Shown: positions 1 to 9,340 of the stretch, in pieces
Position numbering within the stretch: position 1 is the first letter of the stretch
Layout: each line of letters opens with the position of its first letter
DNA from: CAKVLS01 sp045534265
Lineage (GTDB): Bacteria; Bacillota; Clostridia; Christensenellales; UBA1242
Direction of reading: 5' to 3'
Assembly (NCBI GenBank): GCA_045534265.1
Contig: JAZSJH010000005.1
Coordinates: 1 to 64,000, forward strand
Length of the DNA stretch: 64,000 nt
Translations under genes and position numbers: made by a program
The notes under the pieces: generated by a model
Database searches by the model: none
What the model was told of the DNA's origin: nothing
The model's input: only the letters and a program-made list of their open reading frames with translations

Positions 1-2
1 AC

Positions 3-2528
3 ATCTTGGAAAAAGTAGGCTTGAAAGGTTTTGAAAAGAGAAAACCAAACGAACTTTCTGGTGGTCAAAAGCAAAGAGTAGCGATAGCAAGGGCTTTGGT
101 TAAACAAACAGAGATTATTTTAGGTGACGAACCTACTGGAAACTTGGATAGTAATACAAGCAAACAAATTTTTAAGATTTTGGGCAAACTTGCTCAAAAC
201 AAGCTTGTAATTATAGTATCTCACGATAGAGATAGCGCCGAAAAATATGCCGACCGCATAATTGAACTTGCTGACGGTGAAGTAATTGCTGACGTTTCAA
301 AAAGAAATGAAGATATAGAAGACTTTGCTATCACAAACAAAACAATTTCTATTCCAGCAGATAGACCGCTATCACCAAAAGAAATAAGACAAGTAAACAA
401 GGCTTTAGCAGAAAAGCCTTTGAAAATAAGACAAAGAAGTGATAGTAAGTTTGAAAAAACTGGCGAAGTAAAAAGCGAAAAAACAGATGGATGCAGACTT
501 ATTCGTTCAAAATTCCCTAATAAGTACGCCACTCAACTTGGTGTTTCAAACTTCAAAACCAAAAAGTTTAGGCTTGTTGTTACTATCTTTTTAACAATGG
601 TGTCACTTGCATTATTTGGTCTTAGCCAAATTTTTGCGGGGTATGATATAGCCGTTGCATCATCAAAGAGTTTTGAAGCAAACGGTATAACTGATATTGT
701 ATTAAAACAGGGTACATATATAGAAGAATTTGATTCTTTTAATATGTCGTCTATGGAAACTTTTGAAAAGCAAACCTACGACAAACTAACTAAAGATTAT
801 GTAACCAATCATCTAGACTTTTATAGTCTAGAGATGACTTATAAAAATCCAGAGTTTGACCTAATGAATATGATTATGTCTATGGTAGGTAGAAACTTGT
901 CAACACCATATGCTTCTACATCACAAGGTGTTGTAGTTGCTGACCTTGTAGATATCAAAAAGTATTTTGGCGGCGAAGATGTATCTCTTATCAAAGGCGT
1001 ATACCCACAAGATACTGATACAAAAGTTGCAATTACAGACTATTTAGCTGATAGCCTAATATTCCTAAACAAAGAAAAATACCTAAGAGAAATTGCTCTT
1101 ATGGGAGCAGAGTACGAATACCTAAAAGAAGATTTGTATTCTTATATTTTAATGACAGGCATTAGTGATGTTATGGGATTAAAAGTTGACGTTTGTGGTA
1201 TTATCTCTACAGACTATAAGACAAAGTATAAAGACTTAATTGATACATACAATCAAGCAAGCGACCAATTTTCAGCTCACGAAGATTATGACAAATATTG
1301 TTTAGAAGTTAAAAACTACTATTCTATACTTTTTGCTAAAAGCACTGCTTTTATAAATAGCGTAAATGTAAATGTAGGTTATACAAAAGTATCTTCTATT
1401 AAATTTAGACCAACTTTTGGAGAATATAAAAAAGGTCTTCCTTCTACAAAGTATGTGTATAAGCTAGAAGAGCTTACAAATCAACTAACAGCTATGGGAC
1501 ATGATATTCAATCATTAAAAGACAACAATATCTTGTCACAAGAAGCAGATACATATATTAATGATAGCAGTATAAAAAATGCAGTTATTATTCCGCTTAA
1601 TACATATAAAGAAATGCTAGAGCAATTTATTCTTAAGATGGAAGAAGAATTAGAAGAAGCTGAAGACGCAGCAAAAAGACAATCCCTTACCGAAGCTGAG
1701 CAACTTTTAGGCAATCTATCTGCAAATAATTATCATTTTGACCCAAGTTCTATCAAAGATTACCAAAAGATTAATATGGGTACTTTTAACTTTATGGATA
1801 TAGCAGATGGTCCAGCATACGAAGAATACCTTAACGTTGTTGGTATTATTGACTTTAATGGTCTTGCAAGACTTATTCCTGCAACTGCAAGCTATGGTTC
1901 TATAGTTTGTGCGATTTTCTCTGACGAAAATGTAATCAAAAATGCATCTGCAAATAATTCTCTAAAAGCTATCTATGTAACACTTCCTGACAGTGAAAGA
2001 TTGGTTAGAGAATATTTGACCATTGCAAACAATAATTATGTTTACCACGAAAGCGAAATTTCTGCGACATTATATCTTGTTAGCAACATCTTCAAAATCT
2101 TTAGTATCGTCTTTCAATGGGTAGCCCTTATTATGGGTATATTCTCAACAATACTATTGTTTAACTTTGTAACAATAAGCGTTGTAAACAAACAAAAAGA
2201 AATTGGTATTTTGAGAGCAATTGGTGCAAAAGGCTCAGACGTAGGAAAGATATTCCTTATTGAGTCTACAATAATGGGAGCAATAACAGTTGTTTGTTCT
2301 TGGGGACTAATATTTCTTGGAACACACCTTATCAACAACCTTCTTGTATCTAGTTTCAAAAGCTACTTACAATCAACAATTATCAACAGAATAACACTTC
2401 TTACTGTTGGATTTACTCCAATATTTGCAGTGCTTATTGCTTGTGCTGTTGTTGTACTTCTTGCAACAATTATTCCGGTTATAAAAATCAGCCGTATGAA
2501 GCCAGTTGATGCTATAAAGAAATTGTAA
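3..2528 (+). CDS. ABC transporter ATPase-permease fusion (MacB/FtsX type), 5' end outside window
   Basis: The reading frame is already open at base 3, so the N-terminus with the Walker A motif lies upstream. What remains begins just before the LSGGQ signature, followed by Walker B (IILGDEP) and a D-loop. After a charged linker come one membrane segment (near residue 190), an extracytoplasmic domain of about 450 residues, and three C-terminal membrane segments with the FtsX-like motif KQKEIGILRAIGA. This order is that of MacB-type transporters, which move peptides or lipoproteins without a substrate pore, or transmit signals to wall enzymes. Here ATPase and permease are one chain. Substrate unknown. 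The TTG at 6 is an artefact of the window edge. Confidence 0.85.
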   Translation: MLEKVGLKGFEKRKPNELSGGQKQRVAIARALVKQTEIILGDEPTGNLDSNTSKQIFKILGKLAQNKLVIIVSHDRDSAEKYADRIIELADGEVIADVSKRNEDIEDFAITNKTISIPADRPLSPKEIRQVNKALAEKPLKIRQRSDSKFEKTGEVKSEKTDGCRLIRSKFPNKYATQLGVSNFKTKKFRLVVTIFLTMVSLALFGLSQIFAGYDIAVASSKSFEANGITDIVLKQGTYIEEFDSFNMSSMETFEKQTYDKLTKDYVTNHLDFYSLEMTYKNPEFDLMNMIMSMVGRNLSTPYASTSQGVVVADLVDIKKYFGGEDVSLIKGVYPQDTDTKVAITDYLADSLIFLNKEKYLREIALMGAEYEYLKEDLYSYILMTGISDVMGLKVDVCGIISTDYKTKYKDLIDTYNQASDQFSAHEDYDKYCLEVKNYYSILFAKSTAFINSVNVNVGYTKVSSIKFRPTFGEYKKGLPSTKYVYKLEELTNQLTAMGHDIQSLKDNNILSQEADTYINDSSIKNAVIIPLNTYKEMLEQFILKMEEELEEAEDAAKRQSLTEAEQLLGNLSANNYHFDPSSIKDYQKINMGTFNFMDIADGPAYEEYLNVVGIIDFNGLARLIPATASYGSIVCAIFSDENVIKNASANNSLKAIYVTLPDSERLVREYLTIANNNYVYHESEISATLYLVSNIFKIFSIVFQWVALIMGIFSTILLFNFVTISVVNKQKEIGILRAIGAKGSDVGKIFLIESTIMGAITVVCSWGLIFLGTHLINNLLVSSFKSYLQSTIINRITLLTVGFTPIFAVLIACAVVVLLATIIPVIKISRMKPVDAIKKL

Positions 2529-2544
2529 TAAATAAAGGACAACT

Positions 2545-3132
2545 ATGGAAATAAACAAAATAGTGAGTGGGGTTTTGCATAACAACACATATGTTGTAAC
2601 AAGCGGAAATGAAGCAATAATTATAGACGCAAACGCCAGTGTAGATATGCTAAAGCCCTATCTTGAAGGTAAAAAGGTAAAAGGTATACTTATAACTCAC
2701 GCACATTTTGATCATATCTTTAGCTTAGAGAGTTTACTAAAGGAGTTTGGTTGTAAATGCTATATCCACAAAAGCGGCGTGGAAAAATTTACAAACACCG
2801 ACCTTAATTGTTCATACTTTTTCGTAAGACAAACATTTGATATAAAAGATGAGCAAATTGAGATAGTAAGAGAAGGTGACGAGATTGATTTTGATGGCAA
2901 AAAAATCAAAGTCATTGAACTTCCTGGGCATACTGATTGTGGGCTAGGGTTTGTGATAGAAAAAGATATCTTTTGTGGGGATACTATATTTAGTGATGGT
3001 TACGGAAGAACCGACCTTGCAACGTCAAGTAGTAAAGATTTAATTTATAGTGTTAATAAGATAAATAATAATTATATTAATTATACATTATATAGTGGAC
3101 ACGGAGAAGAGAGCACAGTAAACCATATTTAA
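2545..3132 (+). CDS. MBL-fold metallo-hydrolase (glyoxalase II-like)
   Basis: A 195-residue metallo-beta-lactamase-fold protein. The binuclear metal motif THAHFDH is at residues 51-57, a second metal histidine is in PGHTDCG, and the bridging Asp is in FCGDTIF. The size and the GDTIF..GRTDL region match the glyoxalase II-like group of small thioester hydrolases, but the true substrate cannot be read from sequence. It starts 16 nt after the ABC transporter with ribosome binding site AAAGGA and may be cotranscribed with it. Confidence 0.8.
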   Translation: MEINKIVSGVLHNNTYVVTSGNEAIIIDANASVDMLKPYLEGKKVKGILITHAHFDHIFSLESLLKEFGCKCYIHKSGVEKFTNTDLNCSYFFVRQTFDIKDEQIEIVREGDEIDFDGKKIKVIELPGHTDCGLGFVIEKDIFCGDTIFSDGYGRTDLATSSSKDLIYSVNKINNNYINYTLYSGHGEESTVNHI

Positions 3133-3176
3133 GATTTTTAGAGTTTTTTACCAAAAAACAATGCAACTAAAAATAT

Positions 3177-3206
3177 TTGCAAAAAAATATGCTTATGTGT
3201 TAATAT
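3177..3206 (+). promoter_or_regulatory. Candidate sigma-A promoter of sepF
   Basis: TTGCAA at 3177-3182 and TAATAT at 3201-3206 are separated by 18 nt, just ahead of the AGGAGA ribosome binding site at 3217-3222. The -10 match is partial, so this is tentative. Confidence 0.35.
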
Positions 3207-3227
3207 ATACATATATAGGAGAAAGTG

Positions 3228-3686
3228 ATGGGACTATTTAACTTTTTTATGAAAGGTGTTGGTTTTAGTGATGGACAAGAAAAGCAAAAAAAGCAAGCCA
3301 AAGTAACAACATCTGTCGTACCAGAAAAACCAAAAGATAGATATAGCAGTTTTGAAAACGGGCTAGCAAATACCTTTGCTACGCAAACAGTTGATAGTCA
3401 AACAGTGGACTTATCTAGTGTCCCTTTTGGAACTTCGGGCAAAAATGTCTTGATTTATGCGCCAAAAGGTGATAAAGATTTGCAACTACTTATCGAATGT
3501 CTAAGACGCAAAGAGTCTTGTATTGTAAATCTAGGTGAGATGGACAATGTGGCGGCGGAGAAGGTTTTGGACTTTTTGAGTGGGGCAGTATACGCTCTTC
3601 GTGGAACAATCAAAAGACTTCAAGGAGATTTATTCTTACTTACTCCAGAAGGTGTCAATGTTATGACACAAAATAACAATTCTTAA
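3228..3686 (+). CDS. sepF: Cell division protein SepF
   Basis: A 152-residue SepF homologue. It has the short N-terminal membrane-binding segment (MGLFNFFMK), a variable linker, and the C-terminal SepF domain from about residue 80 (VLIYAPKG, IVNLGEMD, DFLSGAVYALRG, LLTPEGV). In Gram-positives SepF anchors FtsZ filaments to the membrane and shapes the septum. The ATG at 3228 is preferred over the GTG one codon earlier because AGGAGA at 3217-3222 then has a 5-nt spacing. A strong terminator follows. Confidence 0.92.
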   Translation: MGLFNFFMKGVGFSDGQEKQKKQAKVTTSVVPEKPKDRYSSFENGLANTFATQTVDSQTVDLSSVPFGTSGKNVLIYAPKGDKDLQLLIECLRRKESCIVNLGEMDNVAAEKVLDFLSGAVYALRGTIKRLQGDLFLLTPEGVNVMTQNNNS

Positions 3687-3717
3687 CAAATAATATTAAT
3701 GTATATGTAAACTTTAG

Positions 3718-3747
3718 GGCAACTGCAAATTGCAGTTGTCTTTTTTT
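3718..3747 (+). terminator. Rho-independent terminator after sepF
   Basis: The stem GGCAACTGCAA pairs with TTGCAGTTGTC (one G-U pair), followed by seven T. Its 3' arm carries the -35 box of the next promoter. Confidence 0.85.
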
Positions 3748-3764
3748 GCAAAGTTTAGTATAAT
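3736..3764 (+). promoter_or_regulatory. Sigma-A promoter of lspA
   Basis: TTGTCT at 3736-3741, a 17-nt spacer and TATAAT at 3759-3764. The -35 box lies inside the sepF terminator, a compact terminator-promoter overlap. Confidence 0.7.
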
Positions 3765-3785
3765 ACCACATAAGGAGAAATTTTT

Positions 3786-4256
3786 GTGAAGAAAAAGATA
3801 ATCTTAAAATGTTGCATAATATTCTTTGTAGTAGCTGTAGATCTTCTTACAAAAGTTCTTTTTAAGGGAAAAGAATTTTCACTTATCCCCGGTCTTATTG
3901 GGATAGATTTTAATACAACTCTAAACGAAGGTATAGCAGGTGGGTTTTTCTCAGGATATACACCTATAATTGTTGTTGTTACTATGGTTATGATTGTATT
4001 TTTGATTTTGTTTGATGCAAAATACAAACCCGACAGCAAGCTATATAGCATAGGTCTTAGTTTTGTAGTTGGTGGCGCTATAGGAAATCTTGTTGATAGA
4101 ATTTTTCTTGGCGGTGTAAGAGATTTTATTGTGTTTGAATTTTGGAGAGAATTTCCAACATTTAACGTTGCAGACAGCTTTATTGTTGTCGGTGTTATAC
4201 TACTTGCTATATATATTATTTTCTTTAGTAACGAAAAAAAAGAGAGCAAAAAATAA
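3786..4256 (+). CDS. lspA: Lipoprotein signal peptidase (signal peptidase II)
   Basis: A 156-residue LspA that cleaves prolipoprotein signal peptides ahead of the lipidated cysteine. It has four membrane segments and the two aspartyl protease regions, GNLVDRI..GGVRDF (catalytic Asp about 113) and FNVADS (Asp about 130). The GTG start at 3786 is supported by AAGGAGA upstream. It is followed 3 nt later by the RluD-type gene, the usual lspA-rluD pair of Firmicutes. Lipoprotein genes at 27.4 and 63.4 kb are probable substrates. Confidence 0.94.
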   Translation: MKKKIILKCCIIFFVVAVDLLTKVLFKGKEFSLIPGLIGIDFNTTLNEGIAGGFFSGYTPIIVVVTMVMIVFLILFDAKYKPDSKLYSIGLSFVVGGAIGNLVDRIFLGGVRDFIVFEFWREFPTFNVADSFIVVGVILLAIYIIFFSNEKKESKK

Positions 4257-4259
4257 CAA

Positions 4260-5162
4260 ATGATTTTTAATGTAGAAAGTCCAGACAAAAACAAACGTCT
4301 TGATATCTTCCTTCTAGAAAAACTAGACGGAAAAACAAGAAGTTTTATAAAAAATTTAATAGACAAAGAGATGGTTTTTGTTAACGGCAAAATAGTAAAA
4401 GCCGGCTACAAAATGTGTGATGGAGATAGCGTTGATGTAGAGCTTCCAGAGCCTGTTGCAACTGACATTGTGCCAGAAAATTTACCACTTAATATTGTCT
4501 ATGAAGACAGCGATTTGCTAGTTATAAACAAAGCTCAAGGAATGGTTGTACACCCTTCCAGTGGCTGTTATAGCGGAACGCTAGTTAATGCGCTTATGTA
4601 TCATATTAAGGATTTGAGCGGCATTAACGGCGAATTAAGACCGGGTATTGTTCATAGACTAGACAAAGACACTGCAGGGCTTTTGCTTGTTGCAAAAAAT
4701 GATTTTGCGCATGTAAGTTTAGCAGAGCAAATCAAAGAAAAAAGTTGCAAGCGAATATACAAAGCCCTAGTTTTTGGGGTGGTTGAAAAAGATAGCGGAG
4801 TGATAGAAACCTATCTTAACCGCGGAACAAACGAACGTAAAAAAATCTTTGTAGTAAAAGACGGCGAAGGTAAACTTGCTATTACTCATTACAAAGTTTT
4901 ACAAAGATTCAAAGGTTATACTTTGATGGAATACGAACTAAAAACAGGCAGAACTCACCAAATAAGAGTTCACTCAAGCTATATTGGTCACGCTGTTGTA
5001 GGTGACCCTGTTTATAGCAAAGTTGCTGACAAATTTGACCTAAAAGGACAACTTCTTGTAGCTACAAATATTGAGTTTACCCACCCAAGAAGTGGCGAAA
5101 GAATGAGTTTTTCGGTAGATTTGCCAAGTTATTTTGAAGATGTATTAAAGAAACTAAATTAA
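4260..5162 (+). CDS. RluA/RluD-family rRNA pseudouridine synthase
   Basis: A 300-residue enzyme with an N-terminal S4 RNA-binding domain (residues 12-60) and a pseudouridine synthase domain with the catalytic motif HRLDKDTAGLLL. The TGRTHQIRVH motif near residue 230 is typical of the family. RluD homologues modify helix 69 of 23S rRNA; the exact target here is inferred. It sits 3 nt after lspA and is probably cotranscribed. Confidence 0.9.
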   Translation: MIFNVESPDKNKRLDIFLLEKLDGKTRSFIKNLIDKEMVFVNGKIVKAGYKMCDGDSVDVELPEPVATDIVPENLPLNIVYEDSDLLVINKAQGMVVHPSSGCYSGTLVNALMYHIKDLSGINGELRPGIVHRLDKDTAGLLLVAKNDFAHVSLAEQIKEKSCKRIYKALVFGVVEKDSGVIETYLNRGTNERKKIFVVKDGEGKLAITHYKVLQRFKGYTLMEYELKTGRTHQIRVHSSYIGHAVVGDPVYSKVADKFDLKGQLLVATNIEFTHPRSGERMSFSVDLPSYFEDVLKKLN

Positions 5163-5166
5163 TATT

Positions 5167-5194
5167 TTGACATTAGCATATTTTGTGTTATGAT
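5167..5194 (+). promoter_or_regulatory. Sigma-A promoter of the small membrane protein pair
   Basis: TTGACA at 5167-5172, a 16-nt spacer and TATGAT at 5189-5194. Because the -10 box lies here, the in-frame TTG at 5183 cannot be the start of the next gene. Confidence 0.75.
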
Positions 5195-5215
5195 ACTTTT
5201 ATAAGGAAACAAACA

Positions 5216-5470
5216 ATGACAAAACAAACAATTAAAAGAATAATTAATTTTTCGGCATTTATAGCAGTACTTGCAGCAACGGTACTTGTTTTAATTGGCA
5301 AAATTATTCCTTCTATCCAAAACGTTATGTTTTTGATTGCGGGTATACTTTGCTTTGCAGTATGTGTTTTTGCAGGTGGTTTTTATGCTTTTTCTAGAAG
5401 AAATGGCGTTTATATTTCGCTGCTTGTAATTAGCGTTATTGCTATTGTTGTTGTGTTTATTGTATTGTAG
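5216..5470 (+). CDS. Small membrane protein, unknown function
   Basis: An 84-residue protein with three hydrophobic segments and a basic N-terminus (MTKQTIKRI). The start at ATG 5216 follows from the promoter at 5167-5194 and the AAGGA ribosome binding site. No family recognised. The next small membrane protein starts 9 nt after its stop, so the two probably form one operon. Confidence 0.65.
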   Translation: MTKQTIKRIINFSAFIAVLAATVLVLIGKIIPSIQNVMFLIAGILCFAVCVFAGGFYAFSRRNGVYISLLVISVIAIVVVFIVL

Positions 5471-5479
5471 GAGATATTT

Positions 5480-5872
5480 ATGAAGAGTTTTTTCAAATCA
5501 CCATATAATATAACTATGCTTGTTATATTTGGGCTAGGTATTACGCTTATAGCCTTTCAAGCCCTTGTTAATATTTTGTTGCCTATTGGTCTTGATGTTA
5601 TAGCAATCGGTATGTTTATGTGGGCAAATATTATTTATAACGCAAACAAAGCCCGTAAGGATATGGACGAAGTAACGGGCGTAAAACAAATGATTGATGC
5701 AAGACAAATATCTGTTGATGAAGATATTTATGTTGTGCCAGAAGAAGACAAAGGCTTTATTCTAAAACAAAGAGTAAAAAAACACAATAACACTATGTCA
5801 TTTTGCATTTTGCTTACAGTATTTGCTTTTGTTATTATTTTGGTTTCAGTAGGTATATATATTGGTTTATAA
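5480..5872 (+). CDS. Membrane protein, unknown function
   Basis: A 130-residue protein with two hydrophobic segments near the N-terminus, a charged cytoplasmic stretch of about 50 residues and a C-terminal membrane segment. The ribosome binding site AGGAG overlaps the TAG stop of the gene before it, suggesting coupled translation. A terminator follows directly. Not assigned to a family. Confidence 0.65.
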   Translation: MKSFFKSPYNITMLVIFGLGITLIAFQALVNILLPIGLDVIAIGMFMWANIIYNANKARKDMDEVTGVKQMIDARQISVDEDIYVVPEEDKGFILKQRVKKHNNTMSFCILLTVFAFVIILVSVGIYIGL

Positions 5873-5874
5873 CA

Positions 5875-5902
5875 AAAAGTCCCATAATTTGGGGCTTTTT
5901 TA
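5875..5902 (+). terminator. Rho-independent terminator
   Basis: AAAAGTCCC pairs with GGGGCTTTTT (one G-U pair) around a 7-nt loop, with a T tail. It closes the two-gene membrane protein operon. Confidence 0.75.
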
Positions 5903-5948
5903 TTTACAAAAAATGCCAAAAAGGTGACCTTTTGGTAGCATAAAATAC

Positions 5949-5977
5949 TTGAAATAGTTTTGCCGTTATGGTATACT
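5949..5977 (+). promoter_or_regulatory. Sigma-A promoter of tig, with leader hairpin
   Basis: TTGAAA at 5949-5954, 17 nt, TATACT at 5972-5977. The leader then carries a 7-bp inverted repeat, GATAAGC (5992-5998) and GCTTATC (6010-6016), ending 5 nt before the GGAGA ribosome binding site. The hairpin could affect translation or mRNA stability (inference). Confidence 0.75.
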
Positions 5978-6034
5978 TACAAGGTACAAATGATAAGCTA
6001 GAAATTTGCGCTTATCAATCGAAGGAGAATATAG

Positions 6035-7315
6035 ATGAAATACGAATTAAAGACATTGAAGGACAAAAAAGTAGAAATCGAAATTAGTCTTGACGCAAAA
6101 GAATGGGAAACAGCTATTGAAGACGCTTACAAAAAAACAAAAGGCAAATTCAATATCCACGGATTTAGAAAAGGCGCTGCTCCAAGAAAAGTTATTGAAA
6201 AAACTTATGGACCAAGCATTTTCTTTGAAGATGCAATTGATGGCTGTTTTTACAGATATTATTTTGAAATATTACAAAAAGAAACAAGCGTAGAACCAAT
6301 TGATGCTCCAGCACTATCAATCAAGAGCATTGACGAAAACGGTCTTGTTATCGTTGCTACAGTAGAATGTAAACCAGAAGTAACACTTGGTGACTACAAA
6401 GGTTTGACAATCAAAAAAGACGCTGTTAAAATTGGCGAAAAAGAAGTAAAAGCAGAACTTGACAGAATGGTATCATCTCGTGCTAGATTTATCGAAGTTA
6501 GCGACAGAGCTGTAGAAAACGGCGACCTTGCTACAATCGATTTTTCAGGCTCTATTGATGGTGTAAAATTTGAAGGCGGCACAGCTACAGATTACGACCT
6601 AGAAATCGGTTCTCATAGCTTTATCGACAACTTTGAAGACCAAATTATCGGTATGAATATCGGTGATAAAAAAGACGTTAACGTTACTTTCCCAAAAAAT
6701 TATCACGTTGACGAACTTAAAAACAAACCAGCAGTATTTGAAGTAACTGTTAAAGCAATCAAAACAAAACAACTTCCAGAGCTAAATGATGAATTTGCTA
6801 GCGAAGTAAGCGAATTTGAAACTCTAGCTGACCTTAAAGCTGATATCAAAACAAAACTTACAGAACAGGCAGAGCACGAAGCTATGCACAAACAAGAAGC
6901 AGATCTTATAGATGCTGTAACTGCAAATGCAAAAGTAGAAGTTCCAGAAGTTATGGTTGAACATCAAATTGATGACTTTATTAATGAATTTGAGTATAGA
7001 CTTGGCTATCAAGGTCTAAGATTAGAAGACTACCTAAAATACCTTGGTCAAACTATGGAAGAACTAAGAGCATCAAGAAAAGAAGATGCTGCAAAATCTG
7101 TAAAAACAAGACTAGTACTTGAAGCTATCGTAAAAGCTGAAAACCTAGACGTTACAGACGCTGATGTTGAAGAAAAATACAACGAAGGCAAAGAAAAGAA
7201 AAAGACAATCGAAGAAATAAGAAAAGAACTAAAGAGCGAACAAATTGCTTATATGCAAAATGGTATCCTTATGAACAAACTTATGAAACTTTTGAAGGAA
7301 AACAACACTCTTTAA
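6035..7315 (+). CDS. tig: Trigger factor (ribosome-associated chaperone)
   Basis: A 426-residue trigger factor. The N-terminal ribosome-binding loop GFRKGAAP is at 43-50, a FKBP-type prolyl isomerase domain spans about 150-245, and the alpha-helical C-terminal arms follow. It binds near the ribosomal exit tunnel and helps nascent chains fold. It is followed by clpP-clpX, the widespread tig-clpP-clpX order of bacterial chromosomes. Length and domain order are normal. Confidence 0.95.
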   Translation: MKYELKTLKDKKVEIEISLDAKEWETAIEDAYKKTKGKFNIHGFRKGAAPRKVIEKTYGPSIFFEDAIDGCFYRYYFEILQKETSVEPIDAPALSIKSIDENGLVIVATVECKPEVTLGDYKGLTIKKDAVKIGEKEVKAELDRMVSSRARFIEVSDRAVENGDLATIDFSGSIDGVKFEGGTATDYDLEIGSHSFIDNFEDQIIGMNIGDKKDVNVTFPKNYHVDELKNKPAVFEVTVKAIKTKQLPELNDEFASEVSEFETLADLKADIKTKLTEQAEHEAMHKQEADLIDAVTANAKVEVPEVMVEHQIDDFINEFEYRLGYQGLRLEDYLKYLGQTMEELRASRKEDAAKSVKTRLVLEAIVKAENLDVTDADVEEKYNEGKEKKKTIEEIRKELKSEQIAYMQNGILMNKLMKLLKENNTL

Positions 7316-7342
7316 TAAAAACATTTTTGGAGGTAAATAAAT

Positions 7343-7924
7343 ATGTTAGTACCTATGGTTGTTGACAAAACAAGCGAAGGAGAAAGAAGTTATGATATTT
7401 ATTCTAGACTACTTGAAGATAGAATAATATTCTTAACAGGAGAGATTAATGACGCTAGTGCAAATGTAGTTGTAGCACAACTTATTTACCTAGAGGGCAA
7501 AAACCCAGACAAAGATATATCTTTATATATCAATAGCCCTGGCGGAAGTGTTTCTGCAGGACTTGCAATCTTTGACACTATCAACTATATCAAATGTGAC
7601 GTTTGCACTATCTGTGTAGGTCTTGCTGCATCAATGGGGGCATTTCTTCTTGCAAGCGGAACAAAAGGCAAGAGATATGCTTTGCCAAATAGCGAGATTA
7701 TGATTCACCAACCACTTGGTGGCGCTCAAGGTCAAGCTAGCGATATCGAAATTCAAGCAAAACATATTCAACATATAAAATCAAAATTAAACAAGGTTCT
7801 TAGCGAAAGAACTGGTCAAGATCTAAAGAAAGTGGAAAAAGACACTGACAGAGATTATTATATGACTGCCGAACAAGCAAAAGAATATGGTCTTATTGAC
7901 GAAATATTCTATAAGAGAAAATAA
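7343..7924 (+). CDS. clpP: ATP-dependent Clp protease proteolytic subunit ClpP
   Basis: A 193-residue serine protease subunit that forms the tetradecameric Clp chamber. Catalytic Ser97 is in GLAASMGA and His122 in IMIHQP; the Asp is near residue 171. It follows tig by 27 nt with ribosome binding site TTGGAGG and precedes clpX, its ATPase partner. Confidence 0.96.
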   Translation: MLVPMVVDKTSEGERSYDIYSRLLEDRIIFLTGEINDASANVVVAQLIYLEGKNPDKDISLYINSPGGSVSAGLAIFDTINYIKCDVCTICVGLAASMGAFLLASGTKGKRYALPNSEIMIHQPLGGAQGQASDIEIQAKHIQHIKSKLNKVLSERTGQDLKKVEKDTDRDYYMTAEQAKEYGLIDEIFYKRK

Positions 7925-7931
7925 TAAAAGA

Positions 7932-7971
7932 TTTGCTAAACCTAAATATTTTTGTGGTTTAGCAACTTTTG
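7932..7971 (+). terminator. Hairpin between clpP and clpX (possible terminator)
   Basis: A perfect 10-bp stem TTGCTAAACC (7933-7942) and GGTTTAGCAA (7956-7965) is followed by CTTTTG. The T tail is short, so it may attenuate rather than stop transcription into clpX. Confidence 0.6.
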
Positions 7972-8002
7972 TTTATGGCTATTATAAATAAAGGAGTAAA
8001 TA

Positions 8003-9331
8003 ATGCAAAAAGATATAAACTTAGTTTGTTCATTTTGTGGCAAATCTCAAGCCGAAGTAAAAAGACTTATATCTAGCCCAAGCGGAGATAGTTTTATCTG
8101 TGACGAATGTGTTGACGTCTGCAGAGAGATTATCAAAGACGGAAAGAAAAAAGACAAAAAAGTAGAAGAAAAAATTGATCTTCCACTTCCACACGAAATC
8201 AAAGAAATGCTAGACAGTTATATCGTAGGTCAAGACGAAGCAAAAAAAGCCTTGTCTGTTGCTGTATATAACCACTACAAAAGAATAAACTATAACGCTG
8301 AGCTAAAAGAAACAAACCTAGACGAATCTTTGATAGAGCTTGAAAAAAGCAACGTTTTGATGATTGGACCAACAGGTTGCGGAAAAACACTTCTTGCAAA
8401 AACTCTTGCTAGAATTTTGAAAGTTCCATTTGCTTCTGCTGACGCAACTACACTTACCGAAGCTGGATATGTCGGCGAAGACGTAGAAAACATTTTGCTT
8501 AAACTTATTCAAAACGCTGATTATGATATTCAAAAAGCCCAAAGAGGTATTATATATATTGACGAAATAGACAAAATATCTCGTAAAGGCGAAAACCGTT
8601 CTATTACAAGAGACGTAAGCGGTGAAGGCGTACAACAAGCTCTTCTTAAAATACTAGAAAGCACAGTTGCATCTGTTCCACCACAAGGCGGAAGAAAACA
8701 CCCACAACAAGAAATGATACAAATAGACACAACAAACATTTTGTTTATTTGCGGCGGTGCTTTTGTTGGACTTGACAAAATTATCGAAAAGAGAATAAGT
8801 GATAGCACACTTGGTTTTGGTAGCGGTGTAAAATCAAAAGAAGAAAAAGATTCTTACGAATTTATCAAAAATATCCAACCACAAGATATGATCAAATTTG
8901 GTCTTATTCCTGAGTTTGTAGGTAGAGTGCCTATCGTTGTTGGTCTTCACGAACTAAACGAAGATGCTCTTGTTCAAATTATGACAGCACCTAAAAACTC
9001 TATAACAAAACAATACGCAAAGATGTTTGACATAGACGGAATAAAACTTGAGTTTGAAGATGCGTGTCTATCAGCTGTTGCAAAAAAGGCAATCAAGCTA
9101 AAAACTGGTGCAAGAGGACTTAGAACTATCTTAGAAGATAGAATGATAGGTCTTATGTATTCTGCTCCAGAAGATAAAACTATCGATAAGATAATTTTAA
9201 CAGACAAATTTATCGAAGACGGCGATAGCCCAATTTACGTAAGAAAAGAAATTCACGAAACCCCAAATATGGGTGATGACGAAGTGAAAATTTTGGACAA
9301 TAACCTTAATGAAACAGGTATTGTCGGCTAA
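8003..9331 (+). CDS. clpX: Clp protease ATP-binding subunit ClpX
   Basis: A 442-residue AAA+ unfoldase. The N-terminal zinc-binding domain uses Cys9, 12, 33 and 36. Walker A (GPTGCGKT) is at 122-129, Walker B is IIYIDEIDKI, and a sensor region GARGLR follows. The IGF-type loop that docks on ClpP reads TLGFGS here. It delivers substrates to ClpP, encoded just upstream. Ribosome binding site AAGGAG. Confidence 0.96.
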   Translation: MQKDINLVCSFCGKSQAEVKRLISSPSGDSFICDECVDVCREIIKDGKKKDKKVEEKIDLPLPHEIKEMLDSYIVGQDEAKKALSVAVYNHYKRINYNAELKETNLDESLIELEKSNVLMIGPTGCGKTLLAKTLARILKVPFASADATTLTEAGYVGEDVENILLKLIQNADYDIQKAQRGIIYIDEIDKISRKGENRSITRDVSGEGVQQALLKILESTVASVPPQGGRKHPQQEMIQIDTTNILFICGGAFVGLDKIIEKRISDSTLGFGSGVKSKEEKDSYEFIKNIQPQDMIKFGLIPEFVGRVPIVVGLHELNEDALVQIMTAPKNSITKQYAKMFDIDGIKLEFEDACLSAVAKKAIKLKTGARGLRTILEDRMIGLMYSAPEDKTIDKIILTDKFIEDGDSPIYVRKEIHETPNMGDDEVKILDNNLNETGIVG

Positions 9332-9340
9332 GGAAAAATT

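Noticed and set aside
3755..4390. Minus-strand frame of 211 codons opposite lspA
   Set aside because: It is a shadow of lspA and the start of the pseudouridine synthase gene. The product is low-complexity Ile/Ser/Leu without motifs, and there is no ribosome binding site.
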